The notes: generated by a model not told the origin, from the letters alone. DNA of 64,000 nucleotides from Helcococcus kunzii ATCC 51366 (GCF_000245755.1 NZ_JH601088.1:395129-459128), one strand, 5' to 3'; numbered from the stretch's first letter, positions 30,674-39,002 are shown. Numbers and translations are program-made.

Positions 30674-31549
30674 ATGATATTAACTTTAGATATTGGAGGA
30701 ACTCAAATAAAGACCGGATTAATAAATTCTGAAGGACAGTTAATTGAGAAATCCAAACATGATACAAATGTAAAAAGTGAAAACTTTAATATGCTCGATA
30801 GAATTTCTAAGATAATAAATGAAAAGATAGAGGAATATGATATTGATGGGATAGCAATTTCGACTGCAGGAGTAGTGGATTTTAACAATGGGAAAATCGT
30901 ATTTGCGAATAAAAATATTCCAAACTATACTGGTACAGAAATATCAAAATACATTTATGAGAAATATGTATTGCCTTCAACTGTAGAAAATGATGTAAAT
31001 TGTGCCTTACTAGGTGAACTTTCTTTAGAGAAATATTCAGAAATAAAAAGTGCAGTTATGTTTACCATCGGCACAGGTGTAGGTGGCTCAATAGCTATAA
31101 ATGGAGAAATATTTAGAGGAGCGACTTTTTCTGCTGGGGAAGTTGGATATACCATTCAAAATGGTAAAAATATAGAGGATATTGCTTCTACAACTTCATT
31201 AGTAAAAAATGTAAAAGATAGAATTAAAAAAGAAGATATAAATGGTTTATGGATTTTTGAACAGGCTAAAAGGGGGGACAAAGTCTGCGTTGAAGAAATT
31301 GACAATTTGCTTGATAATATTGCAATTTTAATAAATAATGTCGTTTCTATAATTAATCCGGATGTCATTATTCTCGGTGGTGGTATAATGGAGCAAGAGG
31401 AATATATTAGACCCATATTAGAAGATAAATTAAAAAATATTTTGAAAAATGAATTGGTGAAAAATTCCTTAAAAATCGAATTTGCAAAATTAGGAAACGA
31501 TGCGGGTATGATGGGCGCATATAGACAATTTAAGAAAAGATATAAATAG
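30674..31549 (+). CDS. ROK-family sugar kinase
   Basis: 291 aa. N-terminal phosphate loop LDIGGTQIKTGLI, ENDVNCALLGE, TIGTGVGGSIAINGEIFRGA and C-terminal IILGGGIMEQ are ROK signatures. The Cys-rich zinc motif of typical glucokinases and NagK is absent (AGEVGYTIQNGK instead), as in some Firmicute beta-glucoside or N-acetylmannosamine kinases. Substrate not assignable. Followed after 13 bases by the pyridoxal/HMP kinase, probably one transcript. Confidence 0.85.
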   Translation: MILTLDIGGTQIKTGLINSEGQLIEKSKHDTNVKSENFNMLDRISKIINEKIEEYDIDGIAISTAGVVDFNNGKIVFANKNIPNYTGTEISKYIYEKYVLPSTVENDVNCALLGELSLEKYSEIKSAVMFTIGTGVGGSIAINGEIFRGATFSAGEVGYTIQNGKNIEDIASTTSLVKNVKDRIKKEDINGLWIFEQAKRGDKVCVEEIDNLLDNIAILINNVVSIINPDVIILGGGIMEQEEYIRPILEDKLKNILKNELVKNSLKIEFAKLGNDAGMMGAYRQFKKRYK

Positions 31550-31562
31550 ATAGGATGTGGAA

Positions 31563-32357
31563 ATGAAAAAAGTATTAACAATTGCTGGAAGTGATCCTTT
31601 TGGCGGAGCAGGTATGCAAGCGGATTTGAAAACTATGACAGCTCATGCTGTATATGGTATGACTGCTATCACATTAGTTAGTTCACAAAATACATTGGGA
31701 TTTTATGAGTCTCAACCAGTTAATAGTGACATGGTAAAGAAACAAATAGATGCTATTTTTTCTGATGACATACCAGATGCTACAAAAACAGGAATGTTAC
31801 AAACGGTTGAGATTATAAAAGCTGTAGCAAGTAAATTAAGAGAATACAAGCCAAAAAATCTAGTGATAGATCCAGTGATGATGTCATTTAGGACAATAAA
31901 ATTAATAGATGATAATGCAATAGAAACATTGATAGATGAGCTAATACCTCTTGCAGATGTGATTACTCCAAATTGGGGAGAAACAGAAATTATTTCAAAT
32001 ATGAAGATAAATAACGAAGAGGATATGATAAAAGCTGCAAAAATTATTTTTGAAAAATATAATTGTGCGGTATATACAAAAACAACACTTCAAGGTAACA
32101 ATGCCAATGACTTGTTATATACAAAAGATGGATATTATTGGATTGAAGGTGAAAAGCTAAAGAATACAAATGTTAGAGGAACAGGTTGTACACTATCAAG
32201 TGCTTTGGCTAGCAATTTAGCAAAGGGAATGGATCTTTTATCCGCATCAAAAGCGGCGAAAAGATATGTGACAAATGCATTGAAAAATGATCCTAAGATC
32301 GGAAAGGGTGAAAAAGGACCTATAAATCATTCATACAAAATAGAAGGTAACTATTAA
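31563..32357 (+). CDS. PdxK/ThiD-type pyridoxine or hydroxymethylpyrimidine kinase
   Basis: 264 aa ribokinase-fold enzyme. N-terminal VLTIAGSDPFGGAGMQADLKTMTAH, TPNWGE and C-terminal GTGCTLSSALASNLAKG are the ThiD/PdxK(Firmicute) signatures. In this family pyridoxal kinase and HMP(-P) kinase are hard to separate by eye. No other thiamine gene is nearby, so vitamin B6 salvage is at least as likely. ATG 31563 chosen over GTG 31557, with AGGATG before it. Confidence 0.85.
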   Translation: MKKVLTIAGSDPFGGAGMQADLKTMTAHAVYGMTAITLVSSQNTLGFYESQPVNSDMVKKQIDAIFSDDIPDATKTGMLQTVEIIKAVASKLREYKPKNLVIDPVMMSFRTIKLIDDNAIETLIDELIPLADVITPNWGETEIISNMKINNEEDMIKAAKIIFEKYNCAVYTKTTLQGNNANDLLYTKDGYYWIEGEKLKNTNVRGTGCTLSSALASNLAKGMDLLSASKAAKRYVTNALKNDPKIGKGEKGPINHSYKIEGNY

Positions 32358-32414
32358 GAGTGATTTTTGTGGTATAATTTATATAGTTAATATAAAGTAA
32401 CATATTTTCTATTT

Positions 32415-32450
32415 AAGTCAAGTATTTGCTTGACTTTTAAATATTTTTAA
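32415..32450 (+). terminator. Terminator or attenuator upstream of rpmG
   Basis: Stem AAGTCAAG / CTTGACTT, loop TATTTG, followed by TTAAATATTTTT. A TATAAT box at about 32371 lies before it, so it may act as attenuator of the rpmG operon rather than only closing the kinase gene. Confidence 0.55.
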
Positions 32451-32467
32451 TATAAAATATATCGATG

Positions 32468-32488
32468 TATCAGAGTTACCGTCTGATA
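32468..32488 (+). promoter_or_regulatory. Hairpin in rpmG leader
   Basis: Perfect 7-bp stem TATCAGA / TCTGATA with a 7-nt loop, ending 9 bases before the rpmG RBS (GTAGGAGG). Possible mRNA leader control element. No T-run follows, so it is not a terminator. Confidence 0.4.
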
Positions 32489-32509
32489 ATATAACGTAGG
32501 AGGTAAAAT

Positions 32510-32659
32510 ATGAGAGATAAGGTAAAACTTGCATGTTCAGAATGTAAACAAAGAAACTACGATACTAAGAAAAACAAGAAAAATACTACAGACAGAATTG
32601 AATTGAGAAAATTCTGTAAGTTCTGTAATAAACATACAGTTCATAAAGAAACTAAATAG
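32510..32659 (+). CDS. rpmG: Ribosomal protein L33
   Basis: 49 aa. [25 protein letters not shown] ... [21 protein letters not shown] is L33 with both CxxC zinc pairs kept (zinc-binding, C+ form). Too short for simple ORF calling but has a strong RBS (TAGGAGGTAAAAT). First gene of the classic rpmG-secE-nusG-rplK-rplA run. Confidence 0.97.
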   Translation: MRDKVKLACSECKQRNYDTKKNKKNTTDRIELRKFCKFCNKHTVHKETK

Positions 32660-32667
32660 GAGAAATC

Positions 32668-32856
32668 ATGAGTGCAGAAAAAAATAAATCAGGATTCCTA
32701 AAAGGTATCAGAACTGAGTTTAGTAAAATTACTTGGCCAAAAGCTAAGGAAATTATGAATTCAACATTAGTAGTATTAGTTTCCATAGCTGTATTTTCAG
32801 TAGTTATTAAATTATTAGATACACTTTATGGATTCTTATTATCATTCACAGTTTGA
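32668..32856 (+). CDS. secE: Protein translocase subunit SecE
   Basis: 62 aa with one C-terminal membrane helix. The KGIRTEFSKITWPKAKEIMNSTLVV motif is the SecE signature. Part of the SecYEG channel. Single-span form typical of Firmicutes, between rpmG and nusG as usual. Confidence 0.96.
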   Translation: MSAEKNKSGFLKGIRTEFSKITWPKAKEIMNSTLVVLVSIAVFSVVIKLLDTLYGFLLSFTV

Positions 32857-32870
32857 TTAAGGAGTAATTA

Positions 32871-33419
32871 ATGAACAACGAAAATATTGAAAAAGCGAAT
32901 TGGTATGTTGTTCATACTTATTCAGGTTATGAGAACAAAGTAAAAGAAAAAATTGAAAACATGATAGAGAACGAAAAAGCAGAAAATTTATTTGATGTTA
33001 AAGTTCCTATGGAAGAGTACGAAGAAACAAAAGGCGGGAAAAAAGTCTTAAAAGAAAGAAAAATTTTCCCTGGATATGTACTAATTAAGATGATTGTTGA
33101 CACTAGAAATTGGTATTTAATTAGAAATACTAATGGTGTTACAGGATTTATAGGACCAGATGGTGAACCTGTGCCTTTAACTGAAAGAGAAATTAAAGAA
33201 TTTGGTATTGAAGGTAAAGAACCAGTACAAGTAAAAGCTCCGGTTGTAGACATAGATGTTTCAATAGGAGATACTGTAGAAATTGCAGACGGTCCATTCT
33301 TAGGATTCAATGGTAGAGTTGAAGAAGTTAATCAAGAAAAACAAATCCTTAAAGTAATTATTGATATTCTAGGCAGAGATACTGCTGCAGAAATACCATT
33401 TACAGATATTAAACAATAG
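32871..33419 (+). CDS. nusG: Transcription termination/antitermination factor NusG
   Basis: 182 aa. NGN domain starting NWYVVHTYSGYENKVKEKIE, with the RKIFPGYVLIKM strand and NTNGVTGFIG, and a C-terminal KOW domain (VGDTVEI form: IGDTVEIADGPFLGFNGRVEEV). Normal length. Binds RNA polymerase and modulates pausing. Confidence 0.97.
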   Translation: MNNENIEKANWYVVHTYSGYENKVKEKIENMIENEKAENLFDVKVPMEEYEETKGGKKVLKERKIFPGYVLIKMIVDTRNWYLIRNTNGVTGFIGPDGEPVPLTEREIKEFGIEGKEPVQVKAPVVDIDVSIGDTVEIADGPFLGFNGRVEEVNQEKQILKVIIDILGRDTAAEIPFTDIKQ

Positions 33420-33429
33420 TCTTTATTTA

Positions 33430-33457
33430 GTGGGAGGAAGAAAACCGCCAAAACCAC
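33430..33457 (+). promoter_or_regulatory. Candidate ribosomal-protein autoregulatory site before rplK
   Basis: GTGGGAGGA...CCGCCAAAACCAC forms a GTGG/CCAC helix with a G-rich/CCG internal loop. An almost identical block precedes rplA (33907-33932), so both probably are the mRNA target of L1 or L11 feedback; which protein binds is inferred. Confidence 0.45.
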
Positions 33458-33481
33458 ATTTAGTTATTTAGGAGGAATATA

Positions 33482-33907
33482 ATGGCTAAAAAAGTACAAT
33501 CAATAGTAAAATTACAAATACCAGCTGCTAAGGCAACTCCTGCACCACCAGTAGGTACAGCTTTAGGACCAACAGGTATAAATATTATGGAGTTTACAAA
33601 GGCATTCAACGCTAAGACACAAGAGCAAGCTGGGTTAATTATCCCTGTAGTGATCACAATTTATGCAGATAGATCATTTACATTTATTACAAAGACACCA
33701 CCAGCACCTGTTTTAATTAAAAAAGCATTAGGTTTAGATAAAGCATCAGGCGTTCCAAACAAAGAAAAAGTTGGAAAGTTAACAAAAGCTCAAGTTAGAG
33801 AAATTGCAGAAACAAAGATGCCAGACTTAAATGCAGCATCAATTGAAGCAGCAGAAGCAATGATTGCTGGTACAGCTAGATCAATGGGGATTACAGTAGA
33901 AGAATAG
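33482..33907 (+). CDS. rplK: Ribosomal protein L11
   Basis: 141 aa. [34 protein letters not shown] at the N terminus (release-factor and GTPase-centre contact region) and the RNA-binding C terminus ending [20 protein letters not shown]. Strong RBS AGGAGG. Confidence 0.98.
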   Translation: MAKKVQSIVKLQIPAAKATPAPPVGTALGPTGINIMEFTKAFNAKTQEQAGLIIPVVITIYADRSFTFITKTPPAPVLIKKALGLDKASGVPNKEKVGKLTKAQVREIAETKMPDLNAASIEAAEAMIAGTARSMGITVEE

Positions 33908-33932
33908 TGGGAGGAGAATTCCGTTAAACCAC
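33907..33932 (+). promoter_or_regulatory. Candidate ribosomal-protein autoregulatory site before rplA
   Basis: Repeats the motif found before rplK: GTGGGAGGA, short linker, CCGTTAAACCAC, again a GTGG/CCAC closing helix. It begins in the rplK stop codon. Confidence 0.45.
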
Positions 33933-33944
33933 AAGGAGGGAAAA

Positions 33945-34643
33945 ATGCCAAAAGTAGGAAAGAGATATAAAGAAGTTGCAAATTTAGTAGATAAAGAAAA
34001 TCTATACGAACTTTCAGAAGCTGTTTCTTTAGTAAAGAAAGCAGCAACAGCTAAATTTGATGAAACAGTAGAATTACATTTAAAATTGGGTGTTGACTCA
34101 AGACACGCAGATCAACAAGTTAGAAACACAGTAGTATTACCAAATGGTACTGGTAAAGATGTTAGAGTTGCAGTATTTGCAAAAGGTGAAAAAGTAAATG
34201 AAGCTTTAGAAGCTGGTGCAGATTTTGCAGGTGAAGATTTAATCGCAAAAATCCAAAATGAAGGATGGTTAGATTTTGACGTAGCTATCGCAACACCAGA
34301 CATGATGGGACAAATTGGTAGAGTAGCTAGAATCTTAGGACCAAGAGGTTTAATGCCAAATCCTAAAACTGGTACAGTTACTTTAGAACTTGAAAAAGCT
34401 ATTAAAGAAGCAAAATCAGGTAAAGTAGAATACAGAACAGACAAACAAAATATTGTTCACGTTGCAGTAGGTAAAGCAAGCTTTACAGAAGAAGCTTTAA
34501 AAGAAAACTTAGAAACTTTAATCAGAGCAATTGTAAAAGATAAACCAGCATCATCAAAAGGTAGATTCTTAAGATCAGTAACATTGACAAGTACAATGGG
34601 ACCTGGAATTAAGTTGAATACTGCGAGATTAATGGAATTATAA
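33945..34643 (+). CDS. rplA: Ribosomal protein L1
   Basis: 232 aa, full length. [30 protein letters not shown] at the N terminus; [22 protein letters not shown] is the L1 signature. Forms the mobile stalk at the E site. RBS CAAGGAGGG. Followed not by rplJ directly but by a 650-bp repeat and leader region. Confidence 0.98.
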   Translation: MPKVGKRYKEVANLVDKENLYELSEAVSLVKKAATAKFDETVELHLKLGVDSRHADQQVRNTVVLPNGTGKDVRVAVFAKGEKVNEALEAGADFAGEDLIAKIQNEGWLDFDVAIATPDMMGQIGRVARILGPRGLMPNPKTGTVTLELEKAIKEAKSGKVEYRTDKQNIVHVAVGKASFTEEALKENLETLIRAIVKDKPASSKGRFLRSVTLTSTMGPGIKLNTARLMEL

Positions 34644-34649
34644 TTTTGT

Positions 34650-34812
34650 ATTTTTAATTTTTGCACGCATATCCAAGAAAATTATTTCGGTGAATTGACG
34701 GAAATCTGCGGAACTCGCTCGCTTTGCGAGCTTCAGACAGTCCTCGATTTCCTAATTCACACTCATAATTTTCTTAGATATAACAGCGTGCATTAAAAAT
34801 TAAAAATAAAAA
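34650..34812. repeat. Long foldback element after rplA
   Basis: An imperfect inverted repeat about 160 bp long. Matching blocks from outside in: TTTTTAATTTTTGCACGC / GCGTGCATTAAAAATTAAAAA, ATATC / GATAT, AAGAAAATTAT / ATAATTTTCTT, GTGAATT / AATTCAC, GGAAATC / GATTTCC, GGA / TCC, with core hairpin GCTCGC-TTT-GCGAGC. The core reads TGCGGAACTCGC ... TTCAGACAGTCCTCG. It can act as a terminator of the rpmG-rplA transcript. Confidence 0.75.
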
Positions 34813-35076
34813 TTATAATATCAAAGAGAATGAAGAAGAGAGGAACTCGCCTAACGGCTCAGACAGTCCTCGATTTCCTAATTCACACTTATAATTTTCT
34901 TTAATGTATCGGCGTGAATTAAATTCAAAAATGAGAAATTACAATAGCAATGTGGATGAAGAAGAAAGGAACTCGCCTAACGGCTCAGACAGTCCTCGAT
35001 TTCCTAATTCACACTCATAATTTTCTTAGATATAACAGCGTGCATTAAAAATTAAAAATAAAAATTACAATAGCCA
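34734..35076. repeat. 126-bp tandem repeat (about 2.7 copies)
   Basis: The right half of the foldback element plus a spacer is repeated: the word CAGACAGTCCTCGATTTCC begins at 34734, 34860 and 34986, an exact 126-bp period. Copies 1 and 3 are nearly identical over about 90 bases; copy 2 differs at scattered sites. In copies 2 and 3 the core hairpin is GCC-TAAC-GGC. Contains no ORF. Confidence 0.85.
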
Positions 35077-35095
35077 ATATTATTAAAATTTAAAT

Positions 35096-35124
35096 TTGCA
35101 TTTAAGTTTTATCTATGGTATAGT
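35096..35124 (+). promoter_or_regulatory. Promoter of rplJ-rplL
   Basis: TTGCAT (35096-35101) and TATAGT (35119-35124) with a 17-bp spacer, directly before the L10 leader. Confidence 0.7.
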
Positions 35125-35134
35125 ATACAAGTAA

Positions 35135-35290
35135 ATTAAATAGGCTACCAAAGACTATAGGTGGATTTTCCTTAATTTCCTATATAGGAGCAATAATTAG
35201 ATTATTAACTCTCCTTATGTCTTTTTACATATGGAGATTTTTTTAATATATTTATTCTTTAAGTAGCCAAAGAAACTTTGGAGGTGAAAA
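35135..35290 (+). promoter_or_regulatory. L10 (rplJ) leader with attenuator
   Basis: The leader begins with GGCTACCAAAGACTATAGGTGG and ends with TAGCCAAAGAAACTTTGGAGG, the usual landmarks of the Firmicute L10 leader RNA, where the L10(L12)4 complex binds and lowers expression. It contains the terminator hairpin CTCC..ATGT / ACAT..GGAG followed by ATTTTTTT at 35211-35244. Confidence 0.85.
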
Positions 35291-35824
35291 GTGAGTCAAT
35301 CAGCATTATCATTAAAACAACAAGTGGTAAGCGAGATTAAAGATGCTATTCAAAACTCTAAATCTGTTTCAATCGTAGAATATCGTGGACTAACAGTATC
35401 TGAAATTTCTGATTTGAGAAACAAATATAGAGCTGAAGGAGTTAGCTATAAAGTATACAAAAATACAATGGTTAAAATAGCTCTAGAAGAATTAGGATAT
35501 GACGGATTTGAAGAATACTTATCAGGACCAAACGGTTTTGTATTTAGTAACGAAGATATGGTTGCAGGACCAAGAGTAACTGCAAATTTTGCTAAGGAAA
35601 ATGAAAAATTAGTAATTAAAGCAGGTTTACTTGATGGAAAGGTACTAAATCCAGACGAAGTTAAAGCATTAGCTAAGTTACCATCAAGAGAAGTATTAGT
35701 AGCACAAGTATTAGGTACATTAAATGCACCTATCGCAGGCCTAGCAAATGTATTGCAAGGTACAATTAGAAAAGTAGTATATGCATTAAATGCAGTAAAA
35801 GAAAAACAAGAGCAAGAAGCTTAA
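35291..35824 (+). CDS. rplJ: Ribosomal protein L10
   Basis: 177 aa, starts with GTG after TTTGGAGGTGAAAA. LKQQVVSEIKDAIQNSKSVSIVEYRGLTVSEISDLRNKYR is the L10 signature; the C-terminal helix anchors L7/L12 dimers. Controlled by the L10 leader. rplL follows after 15 bases. Confidence 0.98.
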   Translation: MSQSALSLKQQVVSEIKDAIQNSKSVSIVEYRGLTVSEISDLRNKYRAEGVSYKVYKNTMVKIALEELGYDGFEEYLSGPNGFVFSNEDMVAGPRVTANFAKENEKLVIKAGLLDGKVLNPDEVKALAKLPSREVLVAQVLGTLNAPIAGLANVLQGTIRKVVYALNAVKEKQEQEA

Positions 35825-35839
35825 TTATTGGAGGATAAA

Positions 35840-36223
35840 ATGTCAGAAAACGTAACAAAATTAGTAGAAGCAGTAAAAGAATTAACAGTTTTAGAATTAT
35901 CAGAATTAGTTAAAGCATTAGAAGAAGAATTTGGTGTTTCAGCAGCAGCTCCAGCAGCAGTAGCAGTAGCTGGTCCAGCAGCAGGTGGAGACGCTCCAGC
36001 AGCAGCTGAACAAACAGAATTCGACGTTATCTTAGAATCAGCTGGTTCAGGTAAAATCAACGTAATCAAAGTAGTTAAAGAAGCTACAGGTTTAGGATTA
36101 AAAGAAGCTAAAGCATTAGTAGACGAAGCTCCAAAACCAGTTAAAGAAAAAGTATCAAAAGACGAAGCAGAAGCATTAAAAGCTAAATTAGAAGAAGCTG
36201 GCGCAACTGTAGAAGTTAAATAA
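35840..36223 (+). CDS. rplL: Ribosomal protein L7/L12
   Basis: 127 aa. N-terminal dimer helix ([30 protein letters not shown]), Ala/Pro-rich hinge, and C-terminal domain [47 protein letters not shown] 35840 follows GGAGGATAAA; the in-frame TTG at 35828 is rejected. rpoB is not next; a terminator and hairpin array follow. Confidence 0.98.
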   Translation: MSENVTKLVEAVKELTVLELSELVKALEEEFGVSAAAPAAVAVAGPAAGGDAPAAAEQTEFDVILESAGSGKINVIKVVKEATGLGLKEAKALVDEAPKPVKEKVSKDEAEALKAKLEEAGATVEVK

Positions 36224-36248
36224 TTTAATTTACACATAAAACGTTGAG

Positions 36249-36285
36249 GAAAGACTTTCTATATTTATATAGTTAGTCTTTTTTA
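36249..36285 (+). terminator. Terminator after rplL
   Basis: Stem AAAGACT / AGTCTTTT with AT-rich loop followed by a T-run. Confidence 0.7.
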
Positions 36286-36591
36286 CTTGGTATTTTAGTT
36301 TTTTCTATTTTACCAAGTATTTTTTTTTGCTTAAATTACTTGGTTTTTTGTAATATATTTAAATTACCAAGTAAAAATCTCTGTTGGTTTACTTGGTGAT
36401 TTACGAATATAAGATTTACCAAGTAAAATTTTTGAAGTATGTTTAAAAAATTACTTTGTAAAAACAATATTTTGAAAATATCAAGTAAATATGATGATTT
36501 TTTTACTTGGTAAAAATGATTATTTCAAATAACCAAGTAATTAAGTTAAATTTACTACTTGGTTAAATAGTTATTTTAAAATTACCAAGTA
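36284..36591. repeat. Periodic hairpin array 2 (six units, about 52-bp period)
   Basis: Fills the interval between rplL and the permease. Left arms (TTACTTGGT form) start at 36284, 36336, 36388, 36451, 36503 and 36556 (spacing 52, 52, 63, 52, 53); each pairs with a downstream ACCAAGTAA across an 18-22-nt AT-rich loop. Units 1, 2, 3, 5 and 6 have perfect 8-10-bp stems; unit 4 has one mismatch and one wobble. Loops and spacers differ from unit to unit. The rest of the gap to 36807 holds a TATAAT box at about 36744 and short hairpins, with no gene seen. Confidence 0.82.
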
Positions 36592-36807
36592 AATAGAACA
36601 AATATTAACATTTGTTACTGATATTTATTTAAAAAATATTATTATAAATTTTATGAGTAAAATTTGTAATATTTTAGCTTGATGATATAGCTTGAATATC
36701 GCTATCACATAAAAAAAACTTAGTATTAGATAGCAAATATGGGTATAATAGTAATGTGTTGAAATTAGAAATGACAATTTATTTAGTTTCAATTCAGGAG
36801 GGTAATT

Positions 36808-37872
36808 ATGACAGAAACAAAAAACAAAGAAACAGTCTCTTCATTTATTTTGAAGATTCTTAATGGTACAACAATAGCTATTGTTGTAGCCTTAATACCA
36901 AATGCGATTTTAGCTACATTTTTGAAGCCAATTGCTTCAAATGAAATTGCTGCTAACTTTTTGCATATAGTACAAATTTTTCAATTTTTCACACCGATAA
37001 TGGCAGGATTTTTAATTGCAATGCAATTTAAGTTTAATCCAATCCAATCAGCTTGTGTAGGTGGGGCAGCATATATAGGATCTGGTGCATGGAAATTTGT
37101 TGAAGTAGCCATGTCAGGAGAAACAAAAAATATTTTCCAATTAGCTGGTATTGGTGATGTTATCAATACAATGCTTACTGCAGCATTAGCTGTTTTATTA
37201 GTACAATGGATTGGAAATAAATTAGGTTCATTGAACTTAGTATTTTTACCAATTATCGTTGGTACTGGTGTTGGTTTTATAGGAACTTTAACATTACCAT
37301 ATGTTTCAATGATCACATCTGTGATTGGACAAGGTATTAACTCATTCACAACTCTTCAACCAATATTGATGAGTATATTAATTGCTATTTCATTTTCTAT
37401 TATCATTATTAGTCCAATATCTACTGTAGCAATAGGACTTGCGATAGGTTTAGATGGTCTTGCTTCTGCTTCAGCAGGTATGGGAGTAGCTGCAGCAGCT
37501 GCATTCCTTGTTTGGGCAACAATGAGAAGAAATGGTGCCGGTGTACCAATTGCAATTGGTTTAGGTGCTATGAAAATGATGATGCCAAACTTTTTAACAA
37601 ATCCAATAATCGGTTTACCTGTTGCTATTACAGCAGCAATTAGTGCTATAAGCATTCCAATTATAGGAATGGTTGGTACTCCAGCTTCAGCAGGATTTGG
37701 ACTTGTAGGACTTGTTTCACCACTTGCAGCATTAAATGGTGGTGGTATAAATGTATTTACAATGATTCTTACATGGATAGTAATTCCATTTGGTGTAGGT
37801 TTTATTGTAAACAAAGTTATGTGCGACGTTCTACATGTATATGATGATGAAATATTTGTGTTTAAAGGATAA
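36808..37872 (+). CDS. PTS-EIIC_2-type membrane permease
   Basis: 354 aa with about nine membrane helices, Gly/Ala-rich, of the PTS_EIIC_2 type (a IIC-like family found without IIA/IIB). Motifs include PIMAGFLIAMQFKFNP, CVGGAAYIGSG, ISPISTVAIGLAIGLDGLASASAGMG and GTPASAGFGLVGLVSPLAAL. No phosphotransfer domains nearby. It is 12 bases before a PanE-like reductase, so it may carry a keto-acid or related compound rather than a sugar. RBS CAGGAGGGTAATT. Confidence 0.8.
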   Translation: MTETKNKETVSSFILKILNGTTIAIVVALIPNAILATFLKPIASNEIAANFLHIVQIFQFFTPIMAGFLIAMQFKFNPIQSACVGGAAYIGSGAWKFVEVAMSGETKNIFQLAGIGDVINTMLTAALAVLLVQWIGNKLGSLNLVFLPIIVGTGVGFIGTLTLPYVSMITSVIGQGINSFTTLQPILMSILIAISFSIIIISPISTVAIGLAIGLDGLASASAGMGVAAAAAFLVWATMRRNGAGVPIAIGLGAMKMMMPNFLTNPIIGLPVAITAAISAISIPIIGMVGTPASAGFGLVGLVSPLAALNGGGINVFTMILTWIVIPFGVGFIVNKVMCDVLHVYDDEIFVFKG

Positions 37873-37884
37873 AAGGAGAAGAAT

Positions 37885-38808
37885 ATGTTAACTTATATTG
37901 CAGGATCAGGTGCTATGGGATGTAGATTTGGTTATCAACTACACAATAAAGGAAACGAAGTTATTTTGCTAGATATGTGGGAAGATCACATCAATGCTAT
38001 TAAAGAAAACGGATTAAATATTGTTGGAGATAAAGAAGATAATGTTAAAATCGAAATAATGAAGCCATCAGAAGCAGAAAGAAAAGCAGATTTTATCATC
38101 TTATTTACTAAAGCAATGCAATTGCCAACTATGTTAGAAAGCATCAAACCAATAATTAAAGAAGATACAAAAGTATTATGTTTATTAAATGGTTTAGGTC
38201 ACGAAGATGTTATGAAACAATACTTACCAGAAAAAAATATCCTTTTAGGAGTTACAGTATGGACAGCTGGATTGAAAAAACCTGGTGAAGTTTTATTAAC
38301 AGGAACAGGATCAGTTAACTTACAATCAATTGATAAATCTGGTAAAGAAGAAGCTCTAGAAATTGTTGACATGATGAATGAAGCAGGCTTAAATGTAACT
38401 TATGATGAAGATGTACTTCCATCAATTTGGAGAAAAGCTTGTGTAAATGGGACAATGAACTCAACATGTGCATTACAAGATTGTACAATTGGTGAATTCT
38501 TTGCAAGTGAAGAAGCTAAAAGCGTAGTTAAAACAATTATCTCAGAATTTGTAACTGTAGGTAAAGCTTTAGGTGTTAAATTAAATGAAGAAGAAATAGT
38601 AGACTATGTATTTAAGACAAGTGTCGCAGCAGCAGAACACTATCCTTCAATGCACCAAGACTTAATTCAAAACCACAGATTAACTGAAATAGACTTTATT
38701 AATGGTGCTGTAGCTAGAAAAGGTAAAGAACTAGGAATAGACACACCATATTGCCAAATGATTACAGATTTAATTCACTCTAAAGAACAAATTTTAGGAA
38801 TTAAATAA
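37885..38808 (+). CDS. Ketopantoate reductase-family protein (PanE/ApbA-like)
   Basis: 307 aa NAD(P)H-dependent 2-ketoacid reductase fold. Nucleotide loop YIAGSGAMGCRFGYQL at the N terminus (GxGxxG), LFTKAMQ in place of the usual vKa-type Lys motif, LLNGLG, and C-terminal SMHQDLIQNHRLTEIDFINGAVARKG with the catalytic Glu and Asn. No other pantothenate gene is present, so the real substrate may be another 2-keto acid linked to the adjacent permease. Confidence 0.85.
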   Translation: MLTYIAGSGAMGCRFGYQLHNKGNEVILLDMWEDHINAIKENGLNIVGDKEDNVKIEIMKPSEAERKADFIILFTKAMQLPTMLESIKPIIKEDTKVLCLLNGLGHEDVMKQYLPEKNILLGVTVWTAGLKKPGEVLLTGTGSVNLQSIDKSGKEEALEIVDMMNEAGLNVTYDEDVLPSIWRKACVNGTMNSTCALQDCTIGEFFASEEAKSVVKTIISEFVTVGKALGVKLNEEEIVDYVFKTSVAAAEHYPSMHQDLIQNHRLTEIDFINGAVARKGKELGIDTPYCQMITDLIHSKEQILGIK

Positions 38809-38881
38809 TCATTTAAGTAGATTTACAAAAAAATAAAATTAATATACAATTTTTGTATTAGGAATAAAATAATACAAATAT

Positions 38882-38935
38882 AGAACTGTTGTGAAATAAT
38901 ATAGAAATAGTTTCACAACAGTTCTTTTTATATTA
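38882..38935 (+). terminator. Terminator after panE-like gene
   Basis: Perfect stem GAACTGTTGTGAAA / TTTCACAACAGTTC followed by TTTTTATATT; the A-rich 5' flank is weak for the other strand. Confidence 0.85.
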
Positions 38936-39002
38936 AATAATTCAAATTTTTAGGTGTAATAATCAAATTAGAAATATAATATTTATTATATTAAAAAGTT
39001 TT

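Noticed and set aside
36284..36591. CRISPR array
   Set aside because: Only 7-10-bp arms repeat, always in inverted pairs; there is no constant 24-37-bp direct repeat with unique spacers, and no cas genes. Same for 16979-17175.
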